A stretch of 64,000 nucleotides of DNA from Pycnopodia helianthoides (taxonomy: Eukaryota; Echinodermata; Asteroidea; Forcipulatida; Asteriidae). The stretch is taken from positions 3,955,001 to 4,019,000 of the forward strand of contig CM063250.1 of assembly GCA_032158295.1 (NCBI GenBank), in the 5' to 3' direction. Under the pieces are notes generated by a model that saw nothing but the letters and a program-made list of their open reading frames with translations, was not told the DNA's origin and searched no databases. The position numbers were made by a program, and so were the translations under genes. This document shows, one piece after another, positions 45,601 through 54,881 of the stretch; position 1 is the stretch's first letter; each line of letters opens with the position of its first letter.

Positions 45601-48600
45601 AGATTCGTGTAGGAAAACAAGTTTTCGCTCTTTCCAATTAAAATCCTCCCATAGGTACCACAGACTGCCACAGAGTACCCTACCTTCCGGGCTAGCATTG
45701 GGTGCATAGGTTTCTTCTGTTTGTACAGCTGGTATCGTGTGGAAATTTACTGTGGACTTAAGTCTCCACAGGTTCTGGTGGAATTTTGTGGCAAGGGCAT
45801 AGAGCTATATATATTGACTAGAGTGCTAACTTGCTCTGAGTTTAGAAGCCACCCTGGGCGCAGACATGTTTGATGTGTTGCGTGACTACGGAATGATTTT
45901 AATTTTAAGAGAACACACATGGCCGCGAAAATTTTGCATTCGGCGTGCGCGCTTACGTACGCGCCATATTTAATCTAACGATCATTGCTCTTGTAAACAG
46001 GTGATTTTAGTGATGTCTTAAAAAAATATGTAGTAGGTGATTCTCTGATGTTGTTACTTACGTCTTAGGAAAAATGCTGAGTAGAACGAAAGCCTTGTTT
46101 GGGAGGATTCAATGCTTCAAGATGTCAAGGGGAAAAAAATAAATCTGCTTCAAGGATACACAATATGCCGGCAAGAATGACAATCTAAAAAAAAAAAACG
46201 TATACGCGCAAACGCACATGTTAAACATGACGCACATGACGCTCGCAGTTTGTACGCTCATTAGCAGATTGTGCGTTCTCATTTGCTGCATATTTGGTTC
46301 GATGACCCATAGAAAAGAACAAACGCTTTATCATGCAAATAGCCGTACAATTGCCGTACAAAATTTCAAGCTTTTGTATTGGTTTGTACATAAACATGGA
46401 TGCGCCCACACGGCTTCAAAACCTTAGTGCGTGTATAACAGGGTGTTAGCGCTCTAGTCAATATATATAGCTCTATGGGCAAGGGCCTGTTTTGGTAGGA
46501 GAGTATACATCGAATCCCACCTCAGACCGGAGCCTTGCATGTGGATTGGGTTTTCAGTCCTTGCCTGATTGCATGGGTTTTTTCCCATTGAGGTTTTCCT
46601 CCCTCATGTAAAACTGAGCATTTCTTCTTGTTTCCTATGCATCCTGTTATAGGTGCTAATTGTGCTTTTGGATGTTTTGTCATTGTGAGTTAACCCCTAA
46701 TGTTTTAAACAAGAAAAATGATAAAGAAAAGGAACAATAAAAAAAACAATAGGAAAAGCCCAAAATGTTGCTCTACTAAAGATGTCTGTCTCTCTGTCCG
46801 TCTATCTGTCTTATCTTTTATGGCATCCCCAACTCAAGCAACCACTTACCGGGGCATTCCTACATTTCAACATTTTTCATGCGTTTACTTTTATTTATCA
46901 CCTTATTTTGTAACAAAAAATATTCCATCGTACCTGTATAATGTAACCCAATAGTTGTGAAACAGAAATAAATGTTGAAACAACTTAACTTTGGGGCTCA
47001 GAAGTAGACATCGAGTGATTCCAAAGGTGGAAGGGTTATGATATAAAGAATGTTGTTCTATTCAACAGCTGGCACACCCCATCTTGGAGTATCTAAAGAC
47101 GTCTGAGAAGAAATGGTTGGTGGATCTACTCTTCGCATTCAACAGCGGCAATCTGGATCAGTTTGAGTCTACCTCCGCAGTCTGGAAGCAACAGGTACAA
47201 TGAAGGAGGCTTGAATCGGCCGATTCATTACTCAGAACAAGAATCCTCAACTGGCTCATTTTATATTTCCCTTACCAGTGTTTCCGACGCGCTTCTAGCT
47301 ATCGTTGGAGCCATTTATTTGTGAAGTGAGCATTGCTTTACAGCGGAATTACGCCACACTCACTAATCACCAATAGGGTGTTTACTACTAAGATGCTCTT
47401 CAGTACAATTGTGTCAGACTCTCTCATATCTTGAGCCATATTTAGACATCTTTTTCTACCATCTCTTAACAGTTTTCTCCTCTGTATGTTTACAGAACGT
47501 TCAGGGGGATCCTCTTAAGATCGCAATCATTCCTGGCAGTATTTCTCCTGTTTTTTTACTACTTCAGATTCCCTTGAATACAATGGTTACAGATTCTCAC
47601 TTTTTTTTTTAGCCTTATTTATAACTAACCACTGTCTTTACTGACGTAAAGACGTTGGTCCCGTTTGTGGTGTAATGCACGTAAAAGAACCCAGTGCACT
47701 TATCGAAACGAGAAGGGGTTCGCCCCGGTGTTCCTGGTTACTGGCTGCATATTGCGCCACCAGCACCTTGTAAACCATTACATGGTGCTATCTCGCGCCT
47801 TTGAATGTTTCTGAAACAGACATATGGCGCCATACAAATGCTTTGAATCATTATTCACCATTCTGCTTTCTTCTCTGTACTCCATACAGCCAGATCTTGC
47901 TGTCAGTGAGTTACCGCTGAGACAAAAGATCTCCCTCCTTTGCCTGATGGAGATGACCTTCAAACGACCAGCCGACAATCGCAGCATCTCGTTTGAGGAG
48001 ATCGCCCGGGAAGCCAAACTGCCTCTCAACGAGGTAGGAAATGTTTCTTTACCCACCCCCCCTGCCTTCCCCCTTTTTAGGCTATGCATCCATACCGAGG
48101 CTGGGGGGGGGGGAAATGGTCTGGTACCACCACCATTTTGACTGTATAAGAATCAGCACTAAAAGATCACAAATTTTGTGCTTTTACACCAAGTATGAGA
48201 TGAAAAAATTCAGACTTTTATCTGCATTTAGATTTTTGTATACAAATGTCTACCTGGTAAGAGAAACAGCTGTTATTTTCTGGACAAATTAGTACAGCAG
48301 GTAGTGAACGGGATTGTAGAATAGGTAGAGTAACAAGCAATGGCAGCCATTTTGAAAAATTTGCAATACACTTGTTTATTCTACCTATATTTTTTTCAAA
48401 ATTCTAATCTACAATGACCCTTCAGCCAAATATCTTTCTCCTGACATACTCTGACCGTGTGCAAAATTCCATGCTTGTTTCATCAAAGGCACAGTTCCTC
48501 AAGTATTTTCCTTAACTGCCCCACTATGCTCTTACACGCATAACACCTGCAACAACCACCCTGTTGAGAAGACCCCTTCTCTTTATTGGACATGCACTGC

Positions 48601-49733
48601 GGAGGCCTGAGGTACCCCTCGCTGTCTTCTTGAGCTTGAACCCACAAAACCGACCATCAGAACCCGCACTTGCATTTCTCAGATCCAAGACGACCTCAAT
48701 GCCATCAGCCTTAAACTCAATCAGACTGCACAGGAACGGGCTGGATGGCAAAGACGAATTTCGAACATTGGAAAAAACCATTGGTCACAATGTACCGAGT
48801 CGAGTTTGGGTCGATTAGCGCCAATTAGTTATTGGTAAAACCTTCTCAGCTCCTTAGGAGTATGCAGCCCCATGCTGTACCCTGTTCATCAGTCCCTAGT
48901 GATGAGAAGAAATTGTACTCGTGTGTCTTGCAGCTCAGGATCTTATTGTGATAGTAACCTGTTGAGTTTTCTGATCACGCTTGTGTTCTCAGGTTGAGAT
49001 CCTGGTGATGAAGGCTTTATCACTGGGTCTGGTGAAGGGATCTATAGACCAAGTAGAGCAGAGAGTGCACATGACATGGGTACAACCAAGAGTGCTGGAC
49101 CTACAACAGGTGCGTGAAAAGATAATGGATTAATCAAGGAGTGTTGGTTAATAATTAGAACACAATTTGTATGTGCTTTATTTATGGCTGCTCAAAGCAC
49201 TTGTATTCATACGACAGGTATGCATTGTTAGTTTGAATGGTGCGACTCATTTTGTGTAGGACCATGTAGGTAGAAATTTCTTCCTTGTAAGCGTTCATAT
49301 GGTGCTGCAGAGCAATTATGGCGGAACCATGATAGTAATAAATTAATTGGGTTTACTCACGGACACCCATGTACTCCTGGGTAGAGAGAAGCAATTTCAG
49401 TACCAAGATGGATGAGAGGCTGTATGTACTTAATAACCCAAAGTGTGGACAAATCCTTCAGAAATTTCACCAGGGTTGGCTCGTCCCTCAGCACCCCTAA
49501 TCGATGTTCTCCCGATACAATTTCTGCTTAGATAAGAACCTTCGGCCGGGGGCACGTGCTTAATGTCATTCTGTCAGGCTTGTCATCTCCATGTTTAGTT
49601 TGTTAACGTTTTCGCCTTTTCTCTTGCGCAGATATCAACAATGCAAGGTAAACTACAGCACTGGTGTCTGGACGTCAAGAATATGCAGATTCTCCTTGAA
49701 GACAAAGCTCACGACATCATCGATAGAATGTAG
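39561..49733 (+). CDS. PSMD13: 26S proteasome non-ATPase regulatory subunit 13 (Rpn9), 10 coding exons, 379 aa
   Basis: PSMD13/Rpn9 is a PCI-domain scaffold of the 19S lid, needed for lid assembly and for holding the deubiquitinase and ubiquitin receptors in place. Coding exons: 39561-39658, 41006-41084, 42315-42405, 43416-43546, 44258-44429, 45489-45568, 47069-47194, 47890-48033, 48993-49109 and 49632-49733. All introns are GT-AG and the lengths sum to exactly 379 codons plus TAG; human PSMD13 has 376. The N-terminal two thirds are helical repeats ([20 protein letters not shown]). The PCI/winged-helix part spans roughly residues 175-340 ([53 protein letters not shown]). Expression is expected to be housekeeping. 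The introns are loaded with mobile elements, but the reading frame is clean. Confidence 0.97.
41006..41084 (+). CDS. PSMD13: PSMD13 coding exon 2
   Basis: The acceptor is CTTTCAG. The exon encodes [20 protein letters not shown] and then GDGLLK, ending on a codon boundary at donor GTAAGC. Confidence 0.95.
41369..41762 (+). mobile_element. TTAA MITE, family A (copy A6), in PSMD13 intron 2
   Basis: Full-length family-A element with TTAA at both ends, in the same orientation as A1, A4 and A5. It adds 394 bp to intron 2. Confidence 0.95.
42011..42174. mobile_element. Foldback element, 164 bp, in PSMD13 intron 2
   Basis: Almost the whole element is one inverted repeat. AACTATGGTAGTAAACTT on the left pairs with AAGTTTACTACTATAGTT on the right and pairing continues to a loop of about 10 bases near GGGGACCCAAC. 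The arms differ by about one base in five. Confidence 0.88.
42315..42405 (+). CDS. PSMD13: PSMD13 coding exon 3
   Basis: Encodes [20 protein letters not shown] and then [10 protein letters not shown], with one base of the next codon. Acceptor CTCCACAG, donor GTAAGA. Confidence 0.96.
42418..42535. repeat. GGCCCAACTATG minisatellite in PSMD13 intron 3
   Basis: Four to five irregular units of 24-30 bp carrying ATTGGCCCAACTATG lie just downstream of the exon 3 donor. Confidence 0.75.
42927..43292. mobile_element. Foldback element, about 365 bp, in PSMD13 intron 3
   Basis: AATAAGCCATTTGCG on the left pairs with CGCAAATGGCTTATT on the right. Pairing continues inward through GTCTGGTACAATGA / CATTGTGCCAGAC, CCTCAGACTATAGA / TCTATAGTCTGAGG and GGCAAGCTTTTG / CAAAAGCTTGCC, giving arms of about 160 bp. 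Non-coding; removed with the intron. Confidence 0.92.
43416..43546 (+). CDS. PSMD13: PSMD13 coding exon 4
   Basis: Encodes [20 protein letters not shown] and then [20 protein letters not shown], ending EGTK. The acceptor follows a C-rich tract (CCCCCACAG) and the donor is GTGAGT. Confidence 0.95.
43710..43880 (+). repeat. Direct repeat unit (empty-site copy) in PSMD13 intron 4
   Basis: This 170-bp segment, including GCAAATAGGAATCCATCACA and CACTTACAGAAGCAGGGAAT, recurs at 44,575-44,910, where a CAGGCCTG MITE is inserted. It is the uninterrupted version of that site. Confidence 0.88.
43946..44114 (+). mobile_element. CAGGCCTG MITE (family G), copy 1, PSMD13 intron 4
   Basis: The left tip is worn (TGGCCTAGAATTT) and the right tip is intact (AATTCCAGGCCTG). 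The body contains AGGGCAAGGCCATTTTCATT and GGGGCACCAAGGCCAAGACA. Non-coding. Confidence 0.88.
44258..44429 (+). CDS. PSMD13: PSMD13 coding exon 5
   Basis: Encodes [10 protein letters not shown] through [19 protein letters not shown] to [15 protein letters not shown]. It parallels human VTSVHSRFYDLSSKYY and DALRFLG. Donor GTTAGT is weaker than average. Confidence 0.96.
44479..44554 (+). mobile_element. CAGGCCTG MITE (family G), copy 2, right half only
   Basis: Only the right 76 bases remain, from TTGAAGGGGCACCAAGGCC to CCAGGCCTG, in PSMD13 intron 5. Confidence 0.85.
44575..44910 (+). repeat. Direct repeat unit interrupted by MITE G3, PSMD13 intron 5
   Basis: The second copy of the unit at 43,710-43,880, with a 167-bp element inserted after GGCAAATACG. 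Downstream of the insertion, ATCTATAAAATATTGTCAAA is shared exactly. Confidence 0.88.
44606..44772 (+). mobile_element. CAGGCCTG MITE (family G), copy 3, with 6-bp target duplication
   Basis: A complete 167-bp element from CAGGCCTGGAATTTC to GTAATTCCAGGCCTG. It is flanked by AATACG at 44,600-44,605 and 44,773-44,778. The neighbouring empty copy (43,732) shows the site before insertion. The superfamily is uncertain: six bases is shorter than the usual hAT duplication of eight. Confidence 0.93.
45489..45568 (+). CDS. PSMD13: PSMD13 coding exon 6
   Basis: Encodes [20 protein letters not shown] and then IYNFGEL. Acceptor TTTTTTTCAG, donor GTGAGT. Confidence 0.96.
45799..46476. mobile_element. 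Inverted-repeat element, 678 bp, in PSMD13 intron 6
   Basis: ATAGAGCTATATATATTGAC then TAGAGTGCTAAC on the left is matched by GTTAGCGCTCTA then GTCAATATATATAGCTCTAT on the right: 32-base ends with one mismatch. The interior is GC-richer near 45,925-45,965. The flanks both carry GGCAAGGGC, which hints at a target duplication. No transposase frame. Confidence 0.85.
46490..46700 (+). mobile_element. SINE-like repeat, PSMD13 intron 6
   Basis: Starts near CATCGAATCCCACC, a tRNA T-arm/B-box-like word, then GGATTGGGTTTTCAGTCC, TGATTGCATGGGTTTT and GTTTTCCTCCCTCATGTAAA. The same order of blocks appears inverted at 58,050-58,205, so this is a dispersed tRNA-derived family by inference. Confidence 0.6.
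47069..47194 (+). CDS. PSMD13: PSMD13 coding exon 7
   Basis: Encodes [20 protein letters not shown] and then [14 protein letters not shown] through VWKQQ. Human has FNSGNVERFQTLKTAWGQQ. Acceptor TTCAACAG, donor GTACAA (weak). Confidence 0.96.
47645..47800 (+). repeat. Possible SINE or other dispersed repeat, PSMD13 intron 7
   Basis: AAAAGAACCCAGTGCACTTA, GGGGTTCGCCCCGGTGTTCC and CCTTGTAAACCATTACATGG look like a repeat family common in marine invertebrate genomes. That recognition is from memory; there is no second copy in the window. Confidence 0.4.
47890..48033 (+). CDS. PSMD13: PSMD13 coding exon 8
   Basis: Encodes [20 protein letters not shown] and then [20 protein letters not shown] to EAKLPLNE, the start of the PCI winged-helix segment. 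Acceptor CATACAG, donor GTAGGA. Confidence 0.97.
48540..48830 (+). mobile_element. LINE ORF2 3' fragment, frameshifted, PSMD13 intron 8
   Basis: One frame reads [19 protein letters not shown], like the RRxxxxGHVLRMP motif near the end of non-LTR retrotransposon polyproteins. Another frame continues [20 protein letters not shown] and then AGWQRRI, the usual DLxxxxLxxxxAxxxAxDRxxWR ending. The frame change shows decay. Confidence 0.7.
48993..49109 (+). CDS. PSMD13: PSMD13 coding exon 9
   Basis: Encodes [20 protein letters not shown] and then [19 protein letters not shown], nearly identical to human. Acceptor GTTCTCAG, donor GTGCGT. Confidence 0.97.
49632..49733 (+). CDS. PSMD13: PSMD13 coding exon 10 and stop
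   Basis: Encodes [20 protein letters not shown] and then [13 protein letters not shown], followed by TAG. Acceptor CTTGCGCAG. No AATAAA occurs close downstream; candidates are at about 51,963 and 52,455, so the 3'UTR may be long or use a variant signal. Confidence 0.96.
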   Translation: MSTMQGKLQHWCLDVKNMQILLEDKAHDIIDRM

Positions 49734-49872
49734 ATTATGAGTTAGGTAGTTAATTTAGTTATGAGTATTAGAGCCCTTTGAAAATGGGGAGGCCCATACA
49801 TGCGGCAGGTATTGTGAAATCGCTTGTGACTGCATCCATACATCCAGAAATATCACAGGAAATGTTATTCTA

Positions 49873-50100
49873 TTAACCCTCCTACTGTCGGTGACTCTTG
49901 GCAACATTTTCCAGTGAGTTGACCAACCATTTGAAACCATTCAACTGCCAAGGTTGTGTACGGTGGCACAACTGTGCACAGAACTAACTGTACTGTGTAC
50001 ATGCATTCCCTCATGGTATCATATTGCAGGCTGGCATAGTTTATCTATCATTCAAAACCACAGTGAATGGTATTGAATGGTTAGACAGCAAGAGGGTTAA
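49873..50100. mobile_element. TTAACCCTC MITE (family F), copy 1
   Basis: TTAACCCTCCTACTGTC at the left and GACAGCAAGAGGGTTAA at the right form imperfect inverted ends next to TTAA. It is nearly identical to 56,889-57,120. It lies 140 bp after the PSMD13 stop, probably inside the 3'UTR. Confidence 0.9.
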
Positions 50101-50136
50101 AGGAGCTTTGCATTTCAGACTCCGAAGGTTGTTTCT

Positions 50137-50398
50137 TTAAGGTAGGGTCAAAGATTGGTAACTACCTCCAAAACTAATGACCATAAAAACTTACTTGGTG
50201 AGGAGCACTGCAGCTGTTGAAACTATAAACTGATTTGAGAAAGGACGTAATATGGTTTGGATAATTCTTCCCCCCAAAAACATTTGAATCTGAGAAACGA
50301 TTCATGCATGAATCGTTTCTCAGATTTCTGAGGGTTGGTGTTCGTTTGCAAATGCTGCGGCCAGAGATGCGGTTGGTACCCACTGTCACCTCTCTAAA
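50137..50398 (+). mobile_element. Shortened family-B MITE (copy B8) with a perfect 40-bp palindrome
   Basis: The left end TTAAGGTAGGGTCAAAGATTG and the block ACTTACTTGGTGAGGAGCAC then TGCAGCTGTTGAAAC identify family B. The right third is diverged or deleted. At 50,287-50,326 lies a perfect palindrome, arm AATCTGAGAAACGATTCATG and its exact complement with no loop. Confidence 0.85.
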
Positions 50399-50549
50399 CA
50401 AGGCTGGATTTTACGTTTTCTTGTGTCATTTAAAACCTTGGTGGTTTGAAAGCATCACTCATCTAAGAAATAACTGTTCATAATACTGAGTGGGTATTTA
50501 CTGTTGATCATTTTTACTTTGTGAATGCTGACTTTGGTGTCAATAACCT

Positions 50550-50746
50550 GGGCCCAATTTCATAGAGCTGCTTAAGCAGAAAATATTATTGCTTAACAAA
50601 TTTCTGGTAGGCAGAAATCAGCAGTATACCAGTCACAAATTGTACATGTGATATGGTAGTTTGGCTGGTAACCAAATTCTGGTCAGCATAATTTTGTTTT
50701 GCTTAGCTACTTTTTGTGCTTAAGCAGCTCTGTGAAATTAGGCCCT
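50550..50746. mobile_element. Family H foldback MITE, copy 4
   Basis: GGGCCCAATTTCATAGAGCT then GCTTAAGCAG at the left is answered by CTTAAGCAGCTCTGTGAAAT and TAGGCCCTG at the right. It is the best-preserved copy. Confidence 0.9.
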
Positions 50747-50781
50747 GTATAATTGTGCCTATAAATCGGCTCCACCTTCAC

Positions 50782-50948
50782 CTGGCCTGGAGTTGCATCA
50801 TGAGGGCAAGGCCATTTCCATTTTGCAAAGGGTGTTTCCAAAGGACAACTTAAGGTCTTTGAGGATTATTTTGGAGGGGGGCAGAAAGACCAAGACCAAG
50901 GGTAACGGCCACCATGGCCTCCTTTACCACAGTGTAATTCCAGGCCTG
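50782..50948 (+). mobile_element. CAGGCCTG MITE (family G), copy 4
   Basis: Left tip TGGCCTGGAGTTGC, right tip AATTCCAGGCCTG, body GGGCAAGGCCATTTCCATTT as in copies 1 and 3. Confidence 0.85.
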
Positions 50949-51114
50949 TCTTTCTAAATAATATAGATTGCAGTTCATTATGTTACATCGACACGCTCAG
51001 TCATACTGTAATGAGGACACTATATGGCATGAAACCTTGGCTCAATGTCAAAAAAGCCAAAGGCCAAACAGCAGACAAAATCACACCAAGATTGCAGGGT
51101 ACTGCTTGTAATGG

Positions 51115-51262
51115 TGTAAACTATATGGCATTTAGAGCTGCTTTAAAGCAGAAAAATGTTATTGATGTTAAATTTGCATCGGGTATTAAGAATATTATTT
51201 GTGTTTTACCCATGCCACTGGGGCACTCGTTGTTTATTTACAAGCTTTATGAAATTGGCCCA
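51115..51262. mobile_element. Degenerate family H element, copy 5
   Basis: TGGCATTTAGAGCTGCTTTAAAGCAG at the left and TTTATGAAATTGGCCCATGG at the right keep the family pattern with many changes. Confidence 0.5.
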
Positions 51263-53075
51263 TGGTCTGATTAGGTCATTGAAAAAGATTGAAGTTTAAT
51301 GTTGAAAAATATCTCAATTTATGTCAAGTTCTGAGGAATAATTTGTCAAAATTTCTTCTGGACAGTGAGTGCTGATTTAGAAAAAAAAGCCTCTTGTACA
51401 AACAAAGTGGTTAATTTTCAAATTTTGAATGTAGTGGCCTTGGTTGTCTGCGAGTTACCTGTGAAAAATGACGCCTGTACCAAAGCCATGTAGCCAAGTC
51501 TTTTAGTTTTGAATCCAATAGAAACACAATTTCTTTTCCATCAATCCTTTTTTTATTTTATGGATTCAGAACTGAACGACACATTTTCTACATGGAGCAA
51601 AGCGACCATCTTTACCTCAAATCTTACCCTGGAGGTTTTGCAACAATTCCATAAAGTTCCAATAGCTTCAAAAAAGTTCAAAAGTTACAGCCAAAAGCTC
51701 AATGCTATAGCTAAAAGAATGCTGCAAAGCAGATGTTGTCATTCATACTAAATACATGTTGTGGTATTCAATAAGATGTAACATGTACAAAACACTTCTT
51801 ATTAGTCACAGGATCAGGTTCCACATAAATATAAATGTCTTCTTTTCTTCAAAGTGTGGATGCATCGTGTAACCTTTTTATCTTAGTAAAAACAAAAATG
51901 GGCACAAGCGGTTTTTACCATTTAAATTGTAATTGTGGTAAATGTTTCCATGTACAAAAACTAATAAAAGGAAGATTTCGCTATAATTTGTCAGTCTTGT
52001 GTTTTCTAATAACTGTGACACTGTACGTATATAACCACAATGTTGATTCAAGTTGCAATTACAGAGCCCTTGCAATTGCCAGGTGCGGTTTTAAGGGTGG
52101 GCACAGCAGGCAACCCACGCCCCTTACTTTCGCCGACTGAAAAAAGTTAATTGAAATGCAAAAAAAGCAAATTTTGAATAGTGAAAACGGGTACAGTATA
52201 AATAATGTGTAAAATGCTCAAAAAAAAGTTCTACACCAGAGAGCTTTGAATATTCATAAATTTTCCGGGTGATTTTTCAGGGGGAGTGCGCACCCCCAAA
52301 ATTCGCTTTTGCAGTCTATTATGGGGGGTGGTGAATATCAAGGTTTTTAAAGTTCAAAAATTTTGTTGTACTTTGACATAATTTTAGTAATAAAATTTCA
52401 ACAAGAAAATAATGTCACACTTTTCAAATATAAAAGTTTTTATTCACACAGATAAATAAATTAGAAAACAAACAAACCTAAAAACCATTGAAATGAACTA
52501 GAATCTACTTTCAGTTCAGGGTTCTAATTAAATTTCACACTTCTGTTAAATAATGTCAGCAATCCCCCAAAAGTGTAAATGGTGACCTAATTAATTTATT
52601 GAGGTGTTACTCAGCGAAGTTATAAATACTGCTTCTGCTGGCGTCACCTACTGGGGGTGGGCGGGGCAAGGGAGGGAAGTTGCCGACCTACTGCCTATGA
52701 ATTATGATTACTGAACAATTTCAACTCAAAATTTACGCCCCTTTTCCATCTGAAAATCCTGGGTCCGCCCGTAGTGGGTAACTTACGGATCTGGGGGCAG
52801 ATCCTTGACCTTTGCATCCTCTGTTGTGTTTGCAAATTAACGGAGGGGGACTTGCAAACCATGGAGAGGTAGAATTTTTCTTTTTTACATCCATAAATTA
52901 TTTAGTAACTGTCATTTGAAAAAAACTCACGCAGTAAAAACGTAACACAACATTGACGCTCGCTGGTACTTGTGTTAATTTCATCAATTGAGTGAGGTGA
53001 TTGATTGTTTGCCAGCGTAAACCGCCAATGAACTTTTTCCCGGCATACACTGCGCACATATTTTGTTTTTGCAAG
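51263..53075. other. Spacer, and 5' flank of the RABL2-like exon
   Basis: I see no exon. Poly(A)-like AATAAA occurs at about 51,963 and 52,455. The last 100 bases before 53,076 should contain the RABL2-like promoter and 5'UTR. Confidence 0.45.
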
Positions 53076-53182
53076 ATGGCGGCGAGCATGACTGACGCCG
53101 TCGGGCCAGGAACGGACGAGAAAACGAATGAAAACACACTGAAAATTATTTGCCTTGGTGATTCTGCCGTGGGAAAATCAAA
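53076..53182 (+). CDS. RABL2: RABL2-like small GTPase, first coding exon only
   Basis: Encodes 35 residues plus two bases: MAASMTDAVG, a short acidic leader, then LKIICLGDSAVGKSK. The P-loop GDSAVGKS and the surrounding VKIICLGDSAVGKSKLMERF context are characteristic of vertebrate RABL2, a Rab-like GTPase that works at the ciliary base with CEP19 and the IFT-B complex. The start ATG is in AAGATGG context, and the exon ends at the strong donor AAA-GTAAGT inside the lysine codon after GKS. I searched the following 10.8 kb on the plus strand and found no exon for the switch regions or the FWDTAGQE motif. Either intron 1 is very long and the rest lies past the window, or this exon is orphaned. 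Confidence 0.85.
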
Positions 53183-54759
53183 GTAAGTGCATTTTTATGG
53201 CGTTACATGTTTTTCATTCACTGTGTTGTCACGTAATTCTGTTGGTTACTTCGTGGCCAATTCTACCTCCATGCCTACCAACCATACGTAACCGAGTGGT
53301 TGGGAATGACACACAGGCTAGAGTAGGAGAGCGCGGCCGGGTGACACACGACTTTAGCCCTGAGGACGTCGGTATCGACGGTGTCCGTTGCACCATGGTT
53401 GCACTGCACTGACGCCCTGAGTGTTCGCTCTTTGCACGATCAGCCATTTGCACAAAGAGCCTCAAATTGGGGACGGCAATGTCATAAATACTAAAATAGA
53501 ACTTAGTCTGAGAAAAAGCATTATTTAAAAATAAGTTGTAAACACTTTCATCCCCCAATAAATAGATTTTAACAATTACAAAATAATACAAATGAAGCAT
53601 GATGAATTTCAAAGTCGAGGTCCTGTATACAACGGGTCTTTGAATTTGTACTACAATTCAAAGACGAGTACATGCACATGGCGGATCCATGCAAAGTAGC
53701 GAACAAAGCTTCTCTGCAATGCAAATGAAATTTCAACTATAAACAGTGTAATGTTTTTAAATATTTTTAGCTGATTTAAGAAGCTGAAATGTTTATATTC
53801 TTCATGTCCATATCAATACTTTTGACAGGTCTACAAAACAATACAAATAACAAATATATCCACAGCCTGGTGACATTATTCCGGTTAATAAAAAGAAGAT
53901 CCACACTTCCCTTATAATTTGTTTATAAACATCTTGTACCAATTGAAGTGTGAGCTTATGTGCGCACTTGCGAAATGCATAGCAACTCTGATTGACTTTC
54001 TCATCAACTGAAGCATAACATTTGATTACGGACTAGTGTAAGTTAGGATTAGTAGATACTGCATTATTTGTTATATAAAGCGAATGTGTCAATACTGTAC
54101 ATGTTTGTACTTGGTGTTATTACTCAAATTATTTGTAAAAAATTTATACCAACGGCATGTATACAGAGCTTGAAGCGTGAACGACTGTGACAAACTTGCT
54201 ATGAATGTTGTGGGCGCACAAGTTATAGCTGAGACGTCAATTTACTTTCAAAAATAATGTCACTCAAGCATAAAATTAACAATTCTGAACCCAGCAGGCA
54301 TGGAACTCCTGACATATTAAAGGAATATGTAAACGAAGCTTCAGCTTCCTCCGTCTCCGTCAGGTATATGAAAATATTTTGTTGTATAATTTTTCGCAAT
54401 GGTACGGGACCTTTATACCCTGGACTCAATCACATTGTATGCAACGGAGGAGTCCAACCTGGGATAGGGTAACACTGACAGTCACAGCTCACACTACACT
54501 ACAGACATCAGTCACACACAACGAGAACCCCTGCCATAAAAATCCCCTACAAAAGCAACAGACAAATTACAGTAGCCCTATAAAACTCGCCCTATCCAAA
54601 GCAAAAGTGTTGATACTGTACTTATTTTACTGAGGTACTGTAAATAACCATCAGCGTAAAAAACTTGCTTTGAACACTGGGTGAGCGTGCGCGCAATTTT
54701 TCACGTACAGAGTCAGTTCAGAAAGTTACAACAGACGTAAATTTTCATAATATACTTAC
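53183..54759. other. Presumed intron of the RABL2-like gene; no exon seen
   Basis: A small inverted repeat, GCTCTTTGCACG / TGCACAAAGAGC, lies at 53,427-53,462. A plus frame at 54,257-54,364 ending at a donor-like GTCAG-GTATAT is probably chance. Confidence 0.4.
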
Positions 54760-54881
54760 CTATTCGTTGCACGATTGTGGCGAGTACTTTCAAACAATTC
54801 TGTGCAAGCTCGCTCAAATGGTGTATTTCTTTGAAGAATCTCCAAGCTGACAATCACTTGTTTAAACAGCGCCGATGCCAT
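54760..54881 (-). CDS. Probable first coding exon of an unidentified gene
   Basis: On the minus strand ATG in CATCATGG context opens 40 codons, MASALFKQVIVSLEILQRNT then PFERACTELFESTRHNRATN, plus two bases, ending at a strong donor AG-GTAAGTAT. The composition looks coding: amphipathic helical sequence and balanced codon use. I do not recognise the family. Later exons would lie below 54,760, running toward or through the RABL2-like exon on the other strand; none could be identified, so either the two genes overlap or this call is wrong. Confidence 0.5.

Noticed and set aside
53229..53612. 127-codon minus-strand frame near the RABL2-like exon
   Set aside because: No conserved motif, and it spans a small inverted repeat; likely chance.
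54257..54364. Possible plus-strand exon MSLKHKINNSEPSRHGTPDI ending at a GTATAT donor
   Set aside because: The donor is weak, there is no acceptor or recognised continuation, and the residues match nothing in RABL2.
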